From NCBI GenBank assembly GCA_963848035.1, contig CAWKCD010000001.1, positions 1,054,001 through 1,118,000 on the forward strand: 64,000 nucleotides of DNA, in the 5' to 3' direction. The notes below the pieces were generated by a model. That model did no database searches. It saw only the letters and a program-made list of their open reading frames with translations, and was not told where the DNA came from. Made by a program: the position numbers and the translations under genes. Below, piece by piece: positions 43,475 through 52,386 of this stretch; position 1 is the first letter of the stretch, and each line of letters begins with the position of its first letter. The DNA is from JAVVHH01 sp963848035 (GTDB lineage: Bacteria; Pseudomonadota; Alphaproteobacteria; Acetobacterales; Acetobacteraceae).

Positions 43475-45937
43475 CACTCCGCCGGGACCAGCGTGCGGAA
43501 CGGGGCCTGCGCGGTCTCCTGCTCGGCGCGCTCGGCCCAGGGGTCCTGCTGGGCGAATTGCTGGGCGTAGAGGAAGCGGGCGTGCAGCGCGGCGCGGTTG
43601 GCCGGGTCGGCGACGACGCGCTCCTTGACCCAGTCGATGCCGCGTCGCTCGACCCAGGGCGCCGTGCGCTCGAGGTATCGTGCGTCCTCACGGTAGAGCT
43701 GGAGGAAGGCGCCGCAATATTCGAGGACGTCTTCGGGGGTTTCGACCTTGCACAGCGCGTCGGTGCCGCGGAGGTGGATGCCGCCATTGCCGCCGACGGA
43801 GAGTTCCCAGCCGCTGTCGACGGCGATGACGCCGAAATCCTTGATCGTGGATTCGGCGCAGTTCCGCGGGCAGCCGGAGACGGCGAGCTTGACCTTGTGC
43901 GGGTGCCAGGAGCCCCAGGTCATCTTCTCGAGGGCGACGCCCATGGCGGTGCTGTCCTGGGTGCCGAACCGGCACCATTCGGAGCCGACGCAGGTTTTGA
44001 CCGTGCGCAGCGCCTTGCCGTAGGCGTGGCCGCTGACCATCCCGGCGGCGTTCAGGTCGCGCCACACCGCAGGCAGGTCCTCGCGCTTGACGCCGAGCAG
44101 GTCGATGCGCTGACCGCCAGTGACCTTGACCGAGGGAATGGCGAATTTGTCGACCACGTCGGCGATGGCGCGCAGTTCGCGCGCGGTGGTGGTGCCGCCC
44201 CACATGCGCGGGACGACGGAGTAGGTGCCGTCCTTCTGAATGTTGGCGTGCATGCGCTCGTTGACGAAGCGGCTCTGCGCGCTGTCGACGTATTCGCCGG
44301 GCCAGGCGCACAGGAGATAGTAGTTCAGCGCCGGGCGGCAGACGTGGCAGCCGTCGGGCGTGGTCCAGCCCAGCGCCTGCATGACCGCGGGGATGGTCTT
44401 GAGGTCGTCGCCCGACGATCTCGGCGCGGACATGGTCATGGCCGTGCGACGTGCATTTGCAGAGCGCCTTCTCGCCCTGCGGTTTTTCGTAGCTGTCGCC
44501 GATCGTGAGCTTGAGCAGGCTCTCGACGGTCGGCGTGCAACTGCCGCAGGACGACGAGGCTTTGGTGTGGGCGCGGACGGCATCGAGCGTGGCCAGCCCC
44601 TTCTCGCGGATGGCGCCGACGATGACGCCCTTGCAGACGCCATTGCAGCCGCAGACCTCGTGCTTGTCGTCCATGGCGGCCAACGCCGCCGAGGGGTCGG
44701 CGCCGGCGGCGGCCATCGCGACATCCTGGCCGAAGATGACGGTGTCGCGCAGATCGCCGAGCGGCTTGGCGGCGCGAAGAAGATCGAAATACCAGTTGCC
44801 GTCGCGCGCATCGCCGTAGAGCACGGCGCCGATGAGCACGTCGTTGCGCATGACGAGGCGGCGGTAGACGCCGCGCGCCGGGTCGCGGAAGACGACCTCC
44901 TCGGTCCCCTCCCCGCCCGCGAAATCGCCGGCGGAGAACATGTCGATGCCGGTGACCTTGAGGCGGGTCCCGGTGACGCTGCCCTCGTAGGCGCTCTCGG
45001 CGACGCCGGTGAGCGCGTCGGCACAGACTTTCGCCATGTCCCAGATCGGGGCGACCAGGCCGTAGGTCTGGCCACGGTGGTCGACGCATTCGCCGACGGC
45101 GAAGATGCGGCCATCCGACGTGCGCATCTGGTCGTCGACGATGATGCCGCGCTTGGTGGCGAGGTCCATGGATTGGCCGAGTTCGATGTTCGGCTTGATC
45201 CCCACGGCCATCACGACGAGCTCGGCCGGAAGGATCGTGCCGTCGGCGAGTTCAACGGACTCGACGCGCTCCTCTGTGCCGTGCAGCGCCTTGGTGTTGG
45301 CCTCGGTGATAACCTTGATGCCGCGCTTCTCGAGATCGGCGCGCAGCATCGACCCGGCGGCCACATCGAGCTGTCGCTCCATCAGCGTCTTCATCAGATG
45401 CAGCACGGTCACGTCCATGCCGTTGCGCTGCAGCCCATAGGCGGCCTCGAGGCCGAGCAGACCGCCGCCGATGACGACCGCTTTGCCGCCGCGGGCGGAC
45501 GCCGCCTTCATCGCCTCGACGTCGGCGATGTCGCGGAAGCCGATGACGCCCGGCAGGTCGCGGCCGACGACGGGGAGGATGAACGGGTTGGAGCCGGTGG
45601 CGAGCAGCAGGAAGTCGTAGGGCCGGGACGTGCCGTGTTCGCCGTGAACGACCTGCTCGGTGCGGTCGACGCGCCAGACGCGCTCGCCGGCGACCAGCTC
45701 GATGCCGTTCTGCTCGTACCAGGCGCGGTCGTTGATGACGATGTCGTCGAAATTCTTTTCGCCGGCGAGCACCGGGCTGAGCATGATGCGGTTGTAGTTG
45801 CCGTGCGGCTCGGCGCCGAAGACGGTGATGCTGAAGCGGTGCGGCGTGCGCTCGAGGATCTCCTCGACGGTGCGCATCCCGGCCATCCCGTTGCCGATGA
45901 CGACGAGACGCAAACGTTGCGGGGCAATCATGTTCAT
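43474..45937 (-). CDS. nirB: NADH-dependent nitrite reductase large subunit, frameshifted
   Basis: About 820 residues. The N-terminal FAD/NAD oxidoreductase part (LRLVVIGNGMAGM, VVIGGGLLGLEAAYGL) precedes a BFD-like [2Fe-2S] domain (EVCGCNGVCKGV, SSSCGSCTP), the ferredoxin-like repeat, and the siroheme/[4Fe-4S] domain (KTCVGSEWCRFGTQ, SGCPRNCAES). It reduces nitrite to ammonium with six electrons from NADH. The frame breaks after HDHVRAEIVG: GTCGGGCGACG should be GTCGGCGACG (extra base at 44411-44413), continuing DDLKTIPAVMQALGW. Start ATG 45937; ATG 45931 is possible. A 243-base leader with regulatory hairpins precedes it. Confidence 0.93.
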
Positions 45938-45953
45938 GGCGGTTCGGCTCCGA

Positions 45954-46045
45954 CCGGCTCTGGAGCCGGGGTGACAGGCCATCGTTGGTCTGCCGGTCGA
46001 TGATGGCGCGGTGCGCCGCCTCGAGACCGCTGCCGCCATTGGCAG
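45954..46045 (-). promoter_or_regulatory. Candidate ANTAR/NasT leader of nirB
   Basis: On the minus strand CTGCC-AATGGC-GGCAG (46045-46030) is a 5-base stem with a six-base loop bearing A at position 1 and G at position 4, as required by ANTAR proteins such as NasT. Downstream, CCGGCT-CCAG-AGCCGG (45969-45954) is a tight stem 17 bases before the nirB start. The usual second A-x-x-G hexaloop is not clear, so this is a partial match supported by the adjacent nasT gene. Confidence 0.5.
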
Positions 46046-46104
46046 AGGCCTGTTCGACCGCTTCGGCCGAGTGAGAAGCAATGTGCCGGAGCGGCGGCGC
46101 GGGG

Positions 46105-46136
46105 AAAAGAAATTTGTGCAGCGCAGGATGCACAAA
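46105..46136 (-). terminator. Intrinsic terminator after nasS
   Basis: TTTGTGCA and TGCACAAA are perfect 8-base arms around TCCTGCGC, followed on the minus strand by TTTCTTTT. It lies about 45 bases after the nasS stop and would end the nasTS transcript, or serve as the terminator that NasT bypasses before nirB. Confidence 0.7.
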
Positions 46137-46180
46137 ACAGCCGCGCTAGACCGAATGTGCCGCCTAAATGGTCTAATTGC

Positions 46181-47170
46181 TTATTTCATTCGCAGTTTCA
46201 TCGCGGCTGGATGGAGATCCGGGCGGTGCATGGCGATAATTCGGGCCAACGCGGCATCCGGCAGCGTGCGCCAGCGTGCCATCTCCCGGTGCAGCCATTG
46301 TGCCTGGCCCACGGTCGGCACCGTCGAAGCGAAGCGGGAGCGGTCGACCTCGCCCCCCTGCCCGCCCGGCAGCGACGATTCGATCAGCGCCGCTGGAACG
46401 TCGATCCAGTCGGGCTCGGCGAGCAGCCCGGCGACGGCGGGGCCGTTGGCGAAGAGTTCGCAGGCGCGGGCCGCTTCATCGAGGGCGCGGAGAACGGCGC
46501 CAAGCGTTGCCGGGTTGGCGTCGGCCCAGTCGCGCCGGATCGCCAGGCATTTCTCAGGGTGATCGGGGGCAATCTGCGAGCTGACCGCGATGGTGCGGCC
46601 CACCCCAGCCTCGGCGGCCACCGCGCCCCAGGGTGCGCCGGCGCAGAAGCCGTCGATACGGCCCTCGGCCAGCGCGTCGACCATGTCGGCGGGAGGGATG
46701 ACGGGAAATGGGGCGAGCGCCGCCGGGTCGATGCCGCCGCGCTCGAGGAACAGGCGGAGCAGCAACTCCTGGGTGGAAAAGGCGTGCACGACGGCAAGGC
46801 GCAGCGGCAGCAGCGGCCGCAGCCGGGCTGCCATCTCGACCGGGTCGGGGCGGCCTTCGCGCAGCAACGGATCGGCGAGATGCGTCGCCAGGGTGATCGC
46901 GTCGCCGTTGAGGCTGACGCAGGCGGGGATGATCAATTCGGTGGGCTTGCCGCGCAGACCCAGGCTCATCGCGATCGCGAGCGGCGACAACATCACCGCG
47001 CCGTCCAGCAAGCCCCAGGACAGCTTGTCGGCGACATTCGCCCAGGATGGCTCGACCGCGAGATCGACCTCGACCCCCGCGGCGGCGAACATGCCTTGGG
47101 CATATGCCCAAACGAGCGGCGCGGCATCGGTCAGTCGGACCATGCCGAGGCGGACCGGTTCAGGGCCCAT
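46181..47170 (-). CDS. nasS: Nitrate/nitrite sensor NasS (NrtA-like)
   Basis: This 329-residue protein is related to ABC-transporter binding proteins of the NrtA/SsuA type (RLGMVRLTDAAPLVWAYAQG) but has no signal peptide, as expected for the cytoplasmic sensor NasS. In known NasST systems it holds NasT inactive until it binds nitrate or nitrite. ATG 47170 (MGPEPVRLGMVRL) overlaps the nasT end by 11 bases. It could also be an orphan transporter-binding protein, but the nasT neighbour argues against that. Confidence 0.87.
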   Translation of the reverse strand: MGPEPVRLGMVRLTDAAPLVWAYAQGMFAAAGVEVDLAVEPSWANVADKLSWGLLDGAVMLSPLAIAMSLGLRGKPTELIIPACVSLNGDAITLATHLADPLLREGRPDPVEMAARLRPLLPLRLAVVHAFSTQELLLRLFLERGGIDPAALAPFPVIPPADMVDALAEGRIDGFCAGAPWGAVAAEAGVGRTIAVSSQIAPDHPEKCLAIRRDWADANPATLGAVLRALDEAARACELFANGPAVAGLLAEPDWIDVPAALIESSLPGGQGGEVDRSRFASTVPTVGQAQWLHREMARWRTLPDAALARIIAMHRPDLHPAAMKLRMK

Positions 47171-47729
47171 CGTTGCGCTCCAGCACTTCTGCAGCCACGT
47201 CCAGGATACGGCGCCCGCCATTCATCGCTTGCCGCCGCAGCCAGCGATAGGCGTCCGGCTCGCTGAGGCGGCGGCGCTTGATCAGGACCGCCTTGGCGCG
47301 ATCGATCACGGCGCGCTCCTCGAAGCTTGCCTCCATCCGCCGCAGCTCCGATTGCAGCCCGGCGAAGCGGCTGAAGATGGCGATCGCCGCCTGGATGATC
47401 GGTTTGACGTCCGGCAACCCGGCGCCGACCACATTGTAAGAGCTCACTCCAGCGGCGATCGCCTCCGCCATGAACGCCTCGTCGTTCTGGTCCACGAACA
47501 TCACGATCGGGCGCGGCTGGTTCGCGGTCAGCGCGCGCACGTCGTCGAGCGCATCGCGGTCGGGACGCTGCATGTCGACGAGCACGACGTCGGGCCGCAA
47601 GCGCGAGACGGCATCGAGCAGGTTCTCGCCGGGGCGGGAGCGCTGCACCAGCGCGGCGCCGGCTTGGCGCAACGCCGCCTCCACCTGCGCCGCGCGCTCA
47701 GGATGCGCGTCGGCGAGCAGAACGTGCAT
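47160..47729 (-). CDS. nasT: NasT-type ANTAR antiterminator
   Basis: This 189-residue protein has an N-terminal receiver-like domain (HVLLADAHPERAAQV; VVLVDMQRPDRDAL around the phospho-acceptor position) and a C-terminal ANTAR domain (FEERAVIDRAKAVLIKRR, LSEPDAYRWLRRQAMNG). ANTAR proteins bind paired hexaloop hairpins and prevent transcription termination. Together with NasS it should switch on nirB-nirD-nasA in response to nitrate or nitrite. Confidence 0.93.
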   Translation of the reverse strand: MHVLLADAHPERAAQVEAALRQAGAALVQRSRPGENLLDAVSRLRPDVVLVDMQRPDRDALDDVRALTANQPRPIVMFVDQNDEAFMAEAIAAGVSSYNVVGAGLPDVKPIIQAAIAIFSRFAGLQSELRRMEASFEERAVIDRAKAVLIKRRRLSEPDAYRWLRRQAMNGGRRILDVAAEVLERNDGP

Positions 47730-48058
47730 ACGAGATTGGTATCATCATCAGCAATGAAGCAAGAACCAAGCCATCAGAGCGATTAACGATTTTATCGAAA
47801 TATCCGACGATTGAATGACGAAAGATAACCTGTGGTATACCGGTTGTTGTTCGCTTTGTGTAAACGCGAGGGTGAGAGGCGGAGAGCACAGTGAGCGGCG
47901 CAGCTGATTTCCACGACGATCACCAGGTAATCGAGACAGCCGCGGATCAGCCGCAGCGCCAGTCGATGCTCATACGTTTATGGCACCGCATTTTCTTAGG
48001 ATTAACGGGACAACCGGCTTAGGCAGCACGCCCTGTAATCCACCGCGCCGACGGTGGT
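47730..48058. other. Intergenic region upstream of nasT
   Basis: No gene is seen in these 329 bases, which are more A/T-rich than their surroundings between about 47740 and 47870. On the minus strand TTTACA (47864-47859) and TATACC (47839-47834) could form a weak sigma-70 promoter with a long 19-base spacer, and GGTATACC is a palindrome. I found no sigma-54 motif. Confidence 0.35.
48040..48057. terminator. Hairpin after the unknown coiled-coil gene
   Basis: CCACCG-CGCCGA-CGGTGG is a perfect 6-base stem beginning just after the stop codon of the minus-strand gene at 48059. It lacks a T-tract on the minus strand, so termination would be weak or Rho-assisted. Confidence 0.45.
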
Positions 48059-49114
48059 TTATCGGATGTTGCGGACGATCGCCGAGAGCGCTGCATTGGT
48101 GGTCTTCTGCACCGTGAGCGGGACGAACGGGTTGTCGTCGATCACGCCCAGCAGCTTGTTGCTGGCGACGTGCTGCTGATAGCGGGCGACGATCTGCTTG
48201 GCCTCGGCGGCGAGTTTCGCGCGGTCGGCGTCGGCGGCCTTGCCGAGATCGTCGAGCTTGCGCGCGAGTTCGTCGTCGAGTGTGCCGAGCACGCCGTCGA
48301 GCTCGGTCTGGACGCGACGCTCGATCTCGGCGAGGCCGTCATGCCCCTCGTAAGTTTCGCGCACGGCGTCGAGCAATTTGCGCAGATCCAGGTCGAGGCG
48401 CTGGCGGACGGCGATCCAGGCGGAGCGGGCTTTGGCGATGGTGGCGGGATCGGCGGGCGGTGCGGCCTGTTCGAAGCCGACGATCACCTGCTCGAGCCGC
48501 GCGGCCGCCGCCTCGGCCTGGCCGACGTCGCGGGACTGCAACGCGGCCTGGGCCTCTTTGGCGACGCCTTTGAGCGTGTCGCCGCGGCTCGGGTCGGCGC
48601 TGATGAGTGGCATCATGCGCTTCACCAGTGTGGTGATGCGGGCGGTGATTGGGCCGAGGTCGGACGCTTGCGGCGGCGAGTCGGGCGATGCTTCGGGCGG
48701 AGCGGCGGCAGAAGCCGGCGGCGCGACGCCGGGCTCGGCGGCTGGGGTTTCCTCGTCCTCGCCGGCCTCGGTGGTGCCGTCCTCGAACTGCAGCACGACC
48801 TTGGAGAAGCCGGCGAACTTGACGACCTTCACCAGCTTGCGCGCGAGGCCGGACGCCGGCTTGTTGAGGCGCGCGACCAGGGTCTTCGGATCCTTCTCCT
48901 CGTCGACGTAGAACTCGCCCCACCGCATGTTCTTGAGCTCGCCGCTACCGGATTCGAGTTCCTTCGACAGGGCGCGGGGCTGCTTTATCTTGTGCAGGAG
49001 GAGCGCCGGGGTGCCGTCCTTGCTCATCCCGATCGCCGCGTTGACGGGTGTCTTCTTGGCGATGGTCAGAAGCTTGCGCAGCTCGCCCTTTTCCATTCCC
49101 GCTTCATCGGCCAT
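48059..49114 (-). CDS. Unknown protein with coiled-coil C-terminus
   Basis: This 351-residue protein matches no family I recognise. Residues 1-120 form a globular domain (LRKLLTIAKKTPVNAAIGM, DGTPALLLHKIKQPRAL), 125-165 is a Pro/Ala/Glu-rich linker, and 165-340 are long charged helices likely to form a coiled coil (RRVQTELDGVLGTLDDELAR). No signal peptide or membrane span. The neighbours (NasT, a zincin) give no functional clue. The ending LSAIVRNIR is followed by a hairpin, so it is probably a single-gene transcript with its own promoter upstream of 49114. Confidence 0.7.
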   Translation of the reverse strand: MADEAGMEKGELRKLLTIAKKTPVNAAIGMSKDGTPALLLHKIKQPRALSKELESGSGELKNMRWGEFYVDEEKDPKTLVARLNKPASGLARKLVKVVKFAGFSKVVLQFEDGTTEAGEDEETPAAEPGVAPPASAAAPPEASPDSPPQASDLGPITARITTLVKRMMPLISADPSRGDTLKGVAKEAQAALQSRDVGQAEAAAARLEQVIVGFEQAAPPADPATIAKARSAWIAVRQRLDLDLRKLLDAVRETYEGHDGLAEIERRVQTELDGVLGTLDDELARKLDDLGKAADADRAKLAAEAKQIVARYQQHVASNKLLGVIDDNPFVPLTVQKTTNAALSAIVRNIR

Positions 49115-49173
49115 GCCCTCGTCCCGCCCCTTGGTTCAACGGCGCGAAGCATATCCGAAACGCAACGGCACGC

Positions 49174-50247
49174 TCAATCGCGCGCGGGACCGCGCTGGGC
49201 ATGCACGATGTCGTGAATGAAACCGAGTTTGCTGATCACCGTCGGCGAAAGCACGAAGGGGTAGAGGTCGCCCTGCCCCATGCTCTGGTTCATGGCGTTG
49301 AGCGCGATGGTCAGCGGCAGCCAACTCTCGGCGAGGCGGTTGAAGTCCGGCTCGACGTAGGGATCGAACCCGGTGTGGGTCTGGAGCACGCCTTCGGTGT
49401 CGACACCGGGGCGGGCCGTGAGGTCGAAGGAGCGGGCGGTCTCGAGGCCATCCACGATGTGCAGGTAGTGCGCCCAGGTTTCGGCCCAATCCTCCCAGGC
49501 ATGCGCGGTGGCGTAGGCGCTGACGAAGCTCTCCTGCCAGTTGGGCGGGGGTCCCTCCTGGTAATGACGCTTGAGCGACTGGTTATAGTCGATCCGGTCG
49601 TCGCCGAAGATGGCGCGGAACGCATCCTGCTGGTGGCGGTCGCGGACCAGGCGATCCCAATAGAAATGGCCGACCTCGTGGCGGAAATGGCCGAGCAGGG
49701 TTCGGTAGGGTTCGCCCATGCGCGCGCGCCGGGCTTCGCGCTCGGCGTCGTCGGCCTCGGCCAGCGCGAGGGTGATCAGGCCCTCGTCATGGCCGGTCAT
49801 CACCTTGGGAGCGCCCGAGCTGGGCGGATCGGCGAGGAAGTCGAAGACCAGGCCGCTCTGCGGGTCGTCGTGCCGGTTGGGAGTGGGCAGCCCGAGGCGG
49901 AGCAGGGTGTAGAACAAGCGGTGCTTGGCGAGTTCCATGCGACCCCAGGCGGCAACGTTGTCCGGCACCGAGCGGTCCGGGACGGTGCGGTTGTGGCGGC
50001 AGGCGACGCAGAAGGTTTCGGGCGAGGCGGCGTCGATCAGCCAGTTGCAGACATTGTGGTTGGCGTTGAAGCAAAAGCGCCATTTGCGGCCCGGCACGGC
50101 CTCGGCGATCCAGTCGGTGACATCAGGATCAAGTGCGCTCAGTTCGCCCAGCTCCGGGATGAATCCGAGTTGATGCCCGCAACGTCCGCAGAGCCGGTTT
50201 TCGAAAAACAACACCTGGCCACAGCTTTGGCATTTGAAAAGTCGCAT
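49174..50247 (-). CDS. Putative zinc-binding metallopeptidase with N-terminal zinc ribbon
   Basis: About 357 residues from ATG 50247. The N-terminus FKCQSCGQVLFFENRLCGRCG is a zinc ribbon (two CxxC pairs). Two more cysteines follow in FCVACRHNRTVP. The middle has GHFRHEVGHFYWDRL, an HExxH zincin active site, with AETWAHYLHI downstream as the possible third-ligand region. The family is known as zinc-ribbon putative metallopeptidases of unknown substrate. No signal peptide, so it is probably cytoplasmic. Confidence 0.82.
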   Translation of the reverse strand: MRLFKCQSCGQVLFFENRLCGRCGHQLGFIPELGELSALDPDVTDWIAEAVPGRKWRFCFNANHNVCNWLIDAASPETFCVACRHNRTVPDRSVPDNVAAWGRMELAKHRLFYTLLRLGLPTPNRHDDPQSGLVFDFLADPPSSGAPKVMTGHDEGLITLALAEADDAEREARRARMGEPYRTLLGHFRHEVGHFYWDRLVRDRHQQDAFRAIFGDDRIDYNQSLKRHYQEGPPPNWQESFVSAYATAHAWEDWAETWAHYLHIVDGLETARSFDLTARPGVDTEGVLQTHTGFDPYVEPDFNRLAESWLPLTIALNAMNQSMGQGDLYPFVLSPTVISKLGFIHDIVHAQRGPARD

Positions 50248-50364
50248 CACCACCCTCGACGTCGGCCCGCTTACGCTGCCGCACGGGCAGGGTTCCGCGG
50301 CTTGCCGGCAATCCAACACAGATAGCTCTTGCCCGCACCACCGCACCTGCCAATATCGGCTCCC

Positions 50365-50649
50365 ATGAGTGCGGTGATCGAGTTCAAGCCTCGCCGGGAT
50401 GACACTCTCTGGGCCGTCGTCGCGTCGATCGGCCGCAAGTCCCGCATTGCCGAAATCTTCCCGAACCGGGAACGGGCGCTGGCTGACCGGGCTTGGCGGG
50501 AGCAGCAGATCAAGGCGTATTCCAGTCTCTTCAAAGGATGCCGGCAGCCGCCGCCGCTCTATAGCGTGGCGCCGATCCGGATGCAGGATCTGCCGCGGTC
50601 CTGGACGCCGCTGCCGGCGCTGGGCTTCCTGCGGGGACAGTTCATTTAG
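50365..50649 (+). CDS. Small unknown protein
   Basis: This 94-residue protein (MSAVIEFKPRRDDTLWAVV) is basic and lacks any recognised motif, signal or membrane span. It precedes the two DUF1217 genes on the same strand by 33 bases, so it may be co-transcribed with them. Its translation signals are weak, but codon use fits the neighbours. Function unknown. Confidence 0.55.
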   Translation: MSAVIEFKPRRDDTLWAVVASIGRKSRIAEIFPNRERALADRAWREQQIKAYSSLFKGCRQPPPLYSVAPIRMQDLPRSWTPLPALGFLRGQFI

Positions 50650-50682
50650 GATTTCTTAACTCTTTGGCCCGACACTGGGCCA

Positions 50683-51510
50683 ATGACGTTCTCGATCAAC
50701 AATGCCAATTCCGCGCTGAGCCTGCTGTCGAGCGTCACGGCCAATAACGGCTCGGGCGATCTGACGAGCATCCTTTATGGCGGCGGACAGGTGTCCAGCG
50801 GCGACCCGGTCGCGAGCTTCATCAATGCCGAGACGAACCAGACAAAGAGCGTCGCGCGGCAGGCGAAGGATCCCTCGACCAAGCGCGACGTGACCCATTT
50901 CCTGGCTGTGGTCCAGAAAGCGCCGGACCTGAAGACGCTGTTGGCGGACCCGATCGCGCGCAAGGTGTTCCTCACCGCCAACGGGCTCGGGGACCAGACG
51001 GACTATGCCGCGCTGGCGACCAAGGCCCTGTCGTCGGACACGACCAAGACGAGCAACCTCGCCGCCAATCTGAGCGACACGCGATGGCTCGCCGTCGCCA
51101 AGACGTATGATTTCGCCAACAAGGGCCTCACCGTCCTCAAGCAGCAGACCGCGCTCGACAGCATCACCAACGGCTATGCCCAGGTCCAGTGGCAACAATC
51201 GCTCGACAAGACGACGCCGGGCCTATCGGCCGCGCTCGATTTCCGCAGCCGCGCCAGCACGATCACGAAAGTCGACCAGATCCTCGGCGACAAGAACATC
51301 CGGCAGGTGGTGACGACCGCGCTTGGCCTGCCGCTGCAGATCGCCTTCCAGTCGCTGTCGACGCAGGAGAAGGCGATTACCGACCGGCTGGACATCACCA
51401 AGTTTCAAAATCCGAAATTCGTCGAGCAATTCGCCCGCAGTTTCCTGGTGCAAAACAGCATCAACAATCAATCGAGCGGACAGAACAGCCAAACCAGCCT
51501 GTTTGCGTGA
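50683..51510 (+). CDS. DUF1217 protein, first of a tandem pair
   Basis: This 275-residue protein belongs to DUF1217, a family found mainly in alphaproteobacteria and often near flagellar genes. The N-terminus (LSLLSSVTANNGSGDLTSIL) and C-terminus (KFVEQFARSFLVQN) are shared with the next gene. No signal peptide; Ser/Asn/Gln-rich composition like flagellar rod or hook proteins. No flagellar gene is present in this window, so involvement in motility is inferred from the family. It probably arose by duplication with the next gene. Confidence 0.85.
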   Translation: MTFSINNANSALSLLSSVTANNGSGDLTSILYGGGQVSSGDPVASFINAETNQTKSVARQAKDPSTKRDVTHFLAVVQKAPDLKTLLADPIARKVFLTANGLGDQTDYAALATKALSSDTTKTSNLAANLSDTRWLAVAKTYDFANKGLTVLKQQTALDSITNGYAQVQWQQSLDKTTPGLSAALDFRSRASTITKVDQILGDKNIRQVVTTALGLPLQIAFQSLSTQEKAITDRLDITKFQNPKFVEQFARSFLVQNSINNQSSGQNSQTSLFA

Positions 51511-51548
51511 TCCCAGCTTAATCCTCGGCGGTCACAGGCTCAGTACAT

Positions 51549-52382
51549 ATGTCTTTCTCCATCTCCAATGGGACGACGGCGCTCAGCCTCCTGTCGAGCA
51601 TCACTGCCAACAGCGGCTCGACCGACCTCGTCAGCATCCTCTATGGCGGCGGCGCCCAGGCGAGTGGCGACCCGGTCAGCAACCTGATCAGCGCCGAGAC
51701 CAACCAGACCAAGGACATCGCGCAGCAGCAGAACGACCCGTCGACGGCGCGCGACATCGCCCAATTCTTGAAAGTCGCGAAATCGGCGCCGGATCTCAAA
51801 ACCCTGCTCGCCGACCCAATCGCCGCCAAGGTGTTCCTCACCGCCAACGGGTTGGGCGATCAGACCGCCTATCCGGCGCTCGCGATCAAGGCGCTGTCGT
51901 CGGACCCGACGGTGACCGGGAATCTCGCGAGCACGCTGAGCAATCCGGCCTGGCTCACCACGGCCAAGACCTACAGCTTCGCGACCAAAGGACTGAGCGT
52001 CCTCCAGCAACCAAGCGCGCTCACGAGCATCACGAGCGGGTATGCGCAGGTCCAGTGGGAGCAATCGCTCGACAAGACGACGCCGGGACTTTCGGCCGCG
52101 CTCGACTTCCGCAGCCGGGCCAGCACGTTCAAGACCGCCGACCAGATCCTGGGTGACGCGAACGTCCGCGCGGTCGTCACCGGCGCGCTCGGCATCCCCC
52201 AGGAGATCGCCTATCAGTCGCTGACGACCCAGGAGAAGGTGATCACCGACCGGCTCGACATCAGCAAGCTGCAAGACCCGAAATTCGTCGAGCAGATGGC
52301 GCGCAGCTACCTCGTGCAGAACGCCAGCAACAGTGCCTCGTCAGGCGATCAGACTGGCGGACTGCTCAGCCTGTTCACCTGA
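51549..52382 (+). CDS. DUF1217 protein, second of a tandem pair
   Basis: This 277-residue paralogue of the gene upstream has conserved blocks at LSLLSSITANSGSTDLVSIL, LLADPIAAKVFLTANGLGDQ, QVQWEQSLDKTTPGLSAALD and KFVEQMARSYLVQN. Identity is high throughout, with differences mainly in linker regions, so both copies look functional. It lies 38 bases after its sister and converges with the formate dehydrogenase gene, four bases between stops. Confidence 0.85.
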   Translation: MSFSISNGTTALSLLSSITANSGSTDLVSILYGGGAQASGDPVSNLISAETNQTKDIAQQQNDPSTARDIAQFLKVAKSAPDLKTLLADPIAAKVFLTANGLGDQTAYPALAIKALSSDPTVTGNLASTLSNPAWLTTAKTYSFATKGLSVLQQPSALTSITSGYAQVQWEQSLDKTTPGLSAALDFRSRASTFKTADQILGDANVRAVVTGALGIPQEIAYQSLTTQEKVITDRLDISKLQDPKFVEQMARSYLVQNASNSASSGDQTGGLLSLFT

Positions 52383-52386
52383 GAGC

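Noticed and set aside
47730..48058. Sigma-54 promoter for nasT
   Set aside because: No GG-N10-GC element on the minus strand.
50683..52382. Mobile element origin of the DUF1217 repeat
   Set aside because: No transposase, terminal inverted repeats or target duplications; a simple gene duplication.
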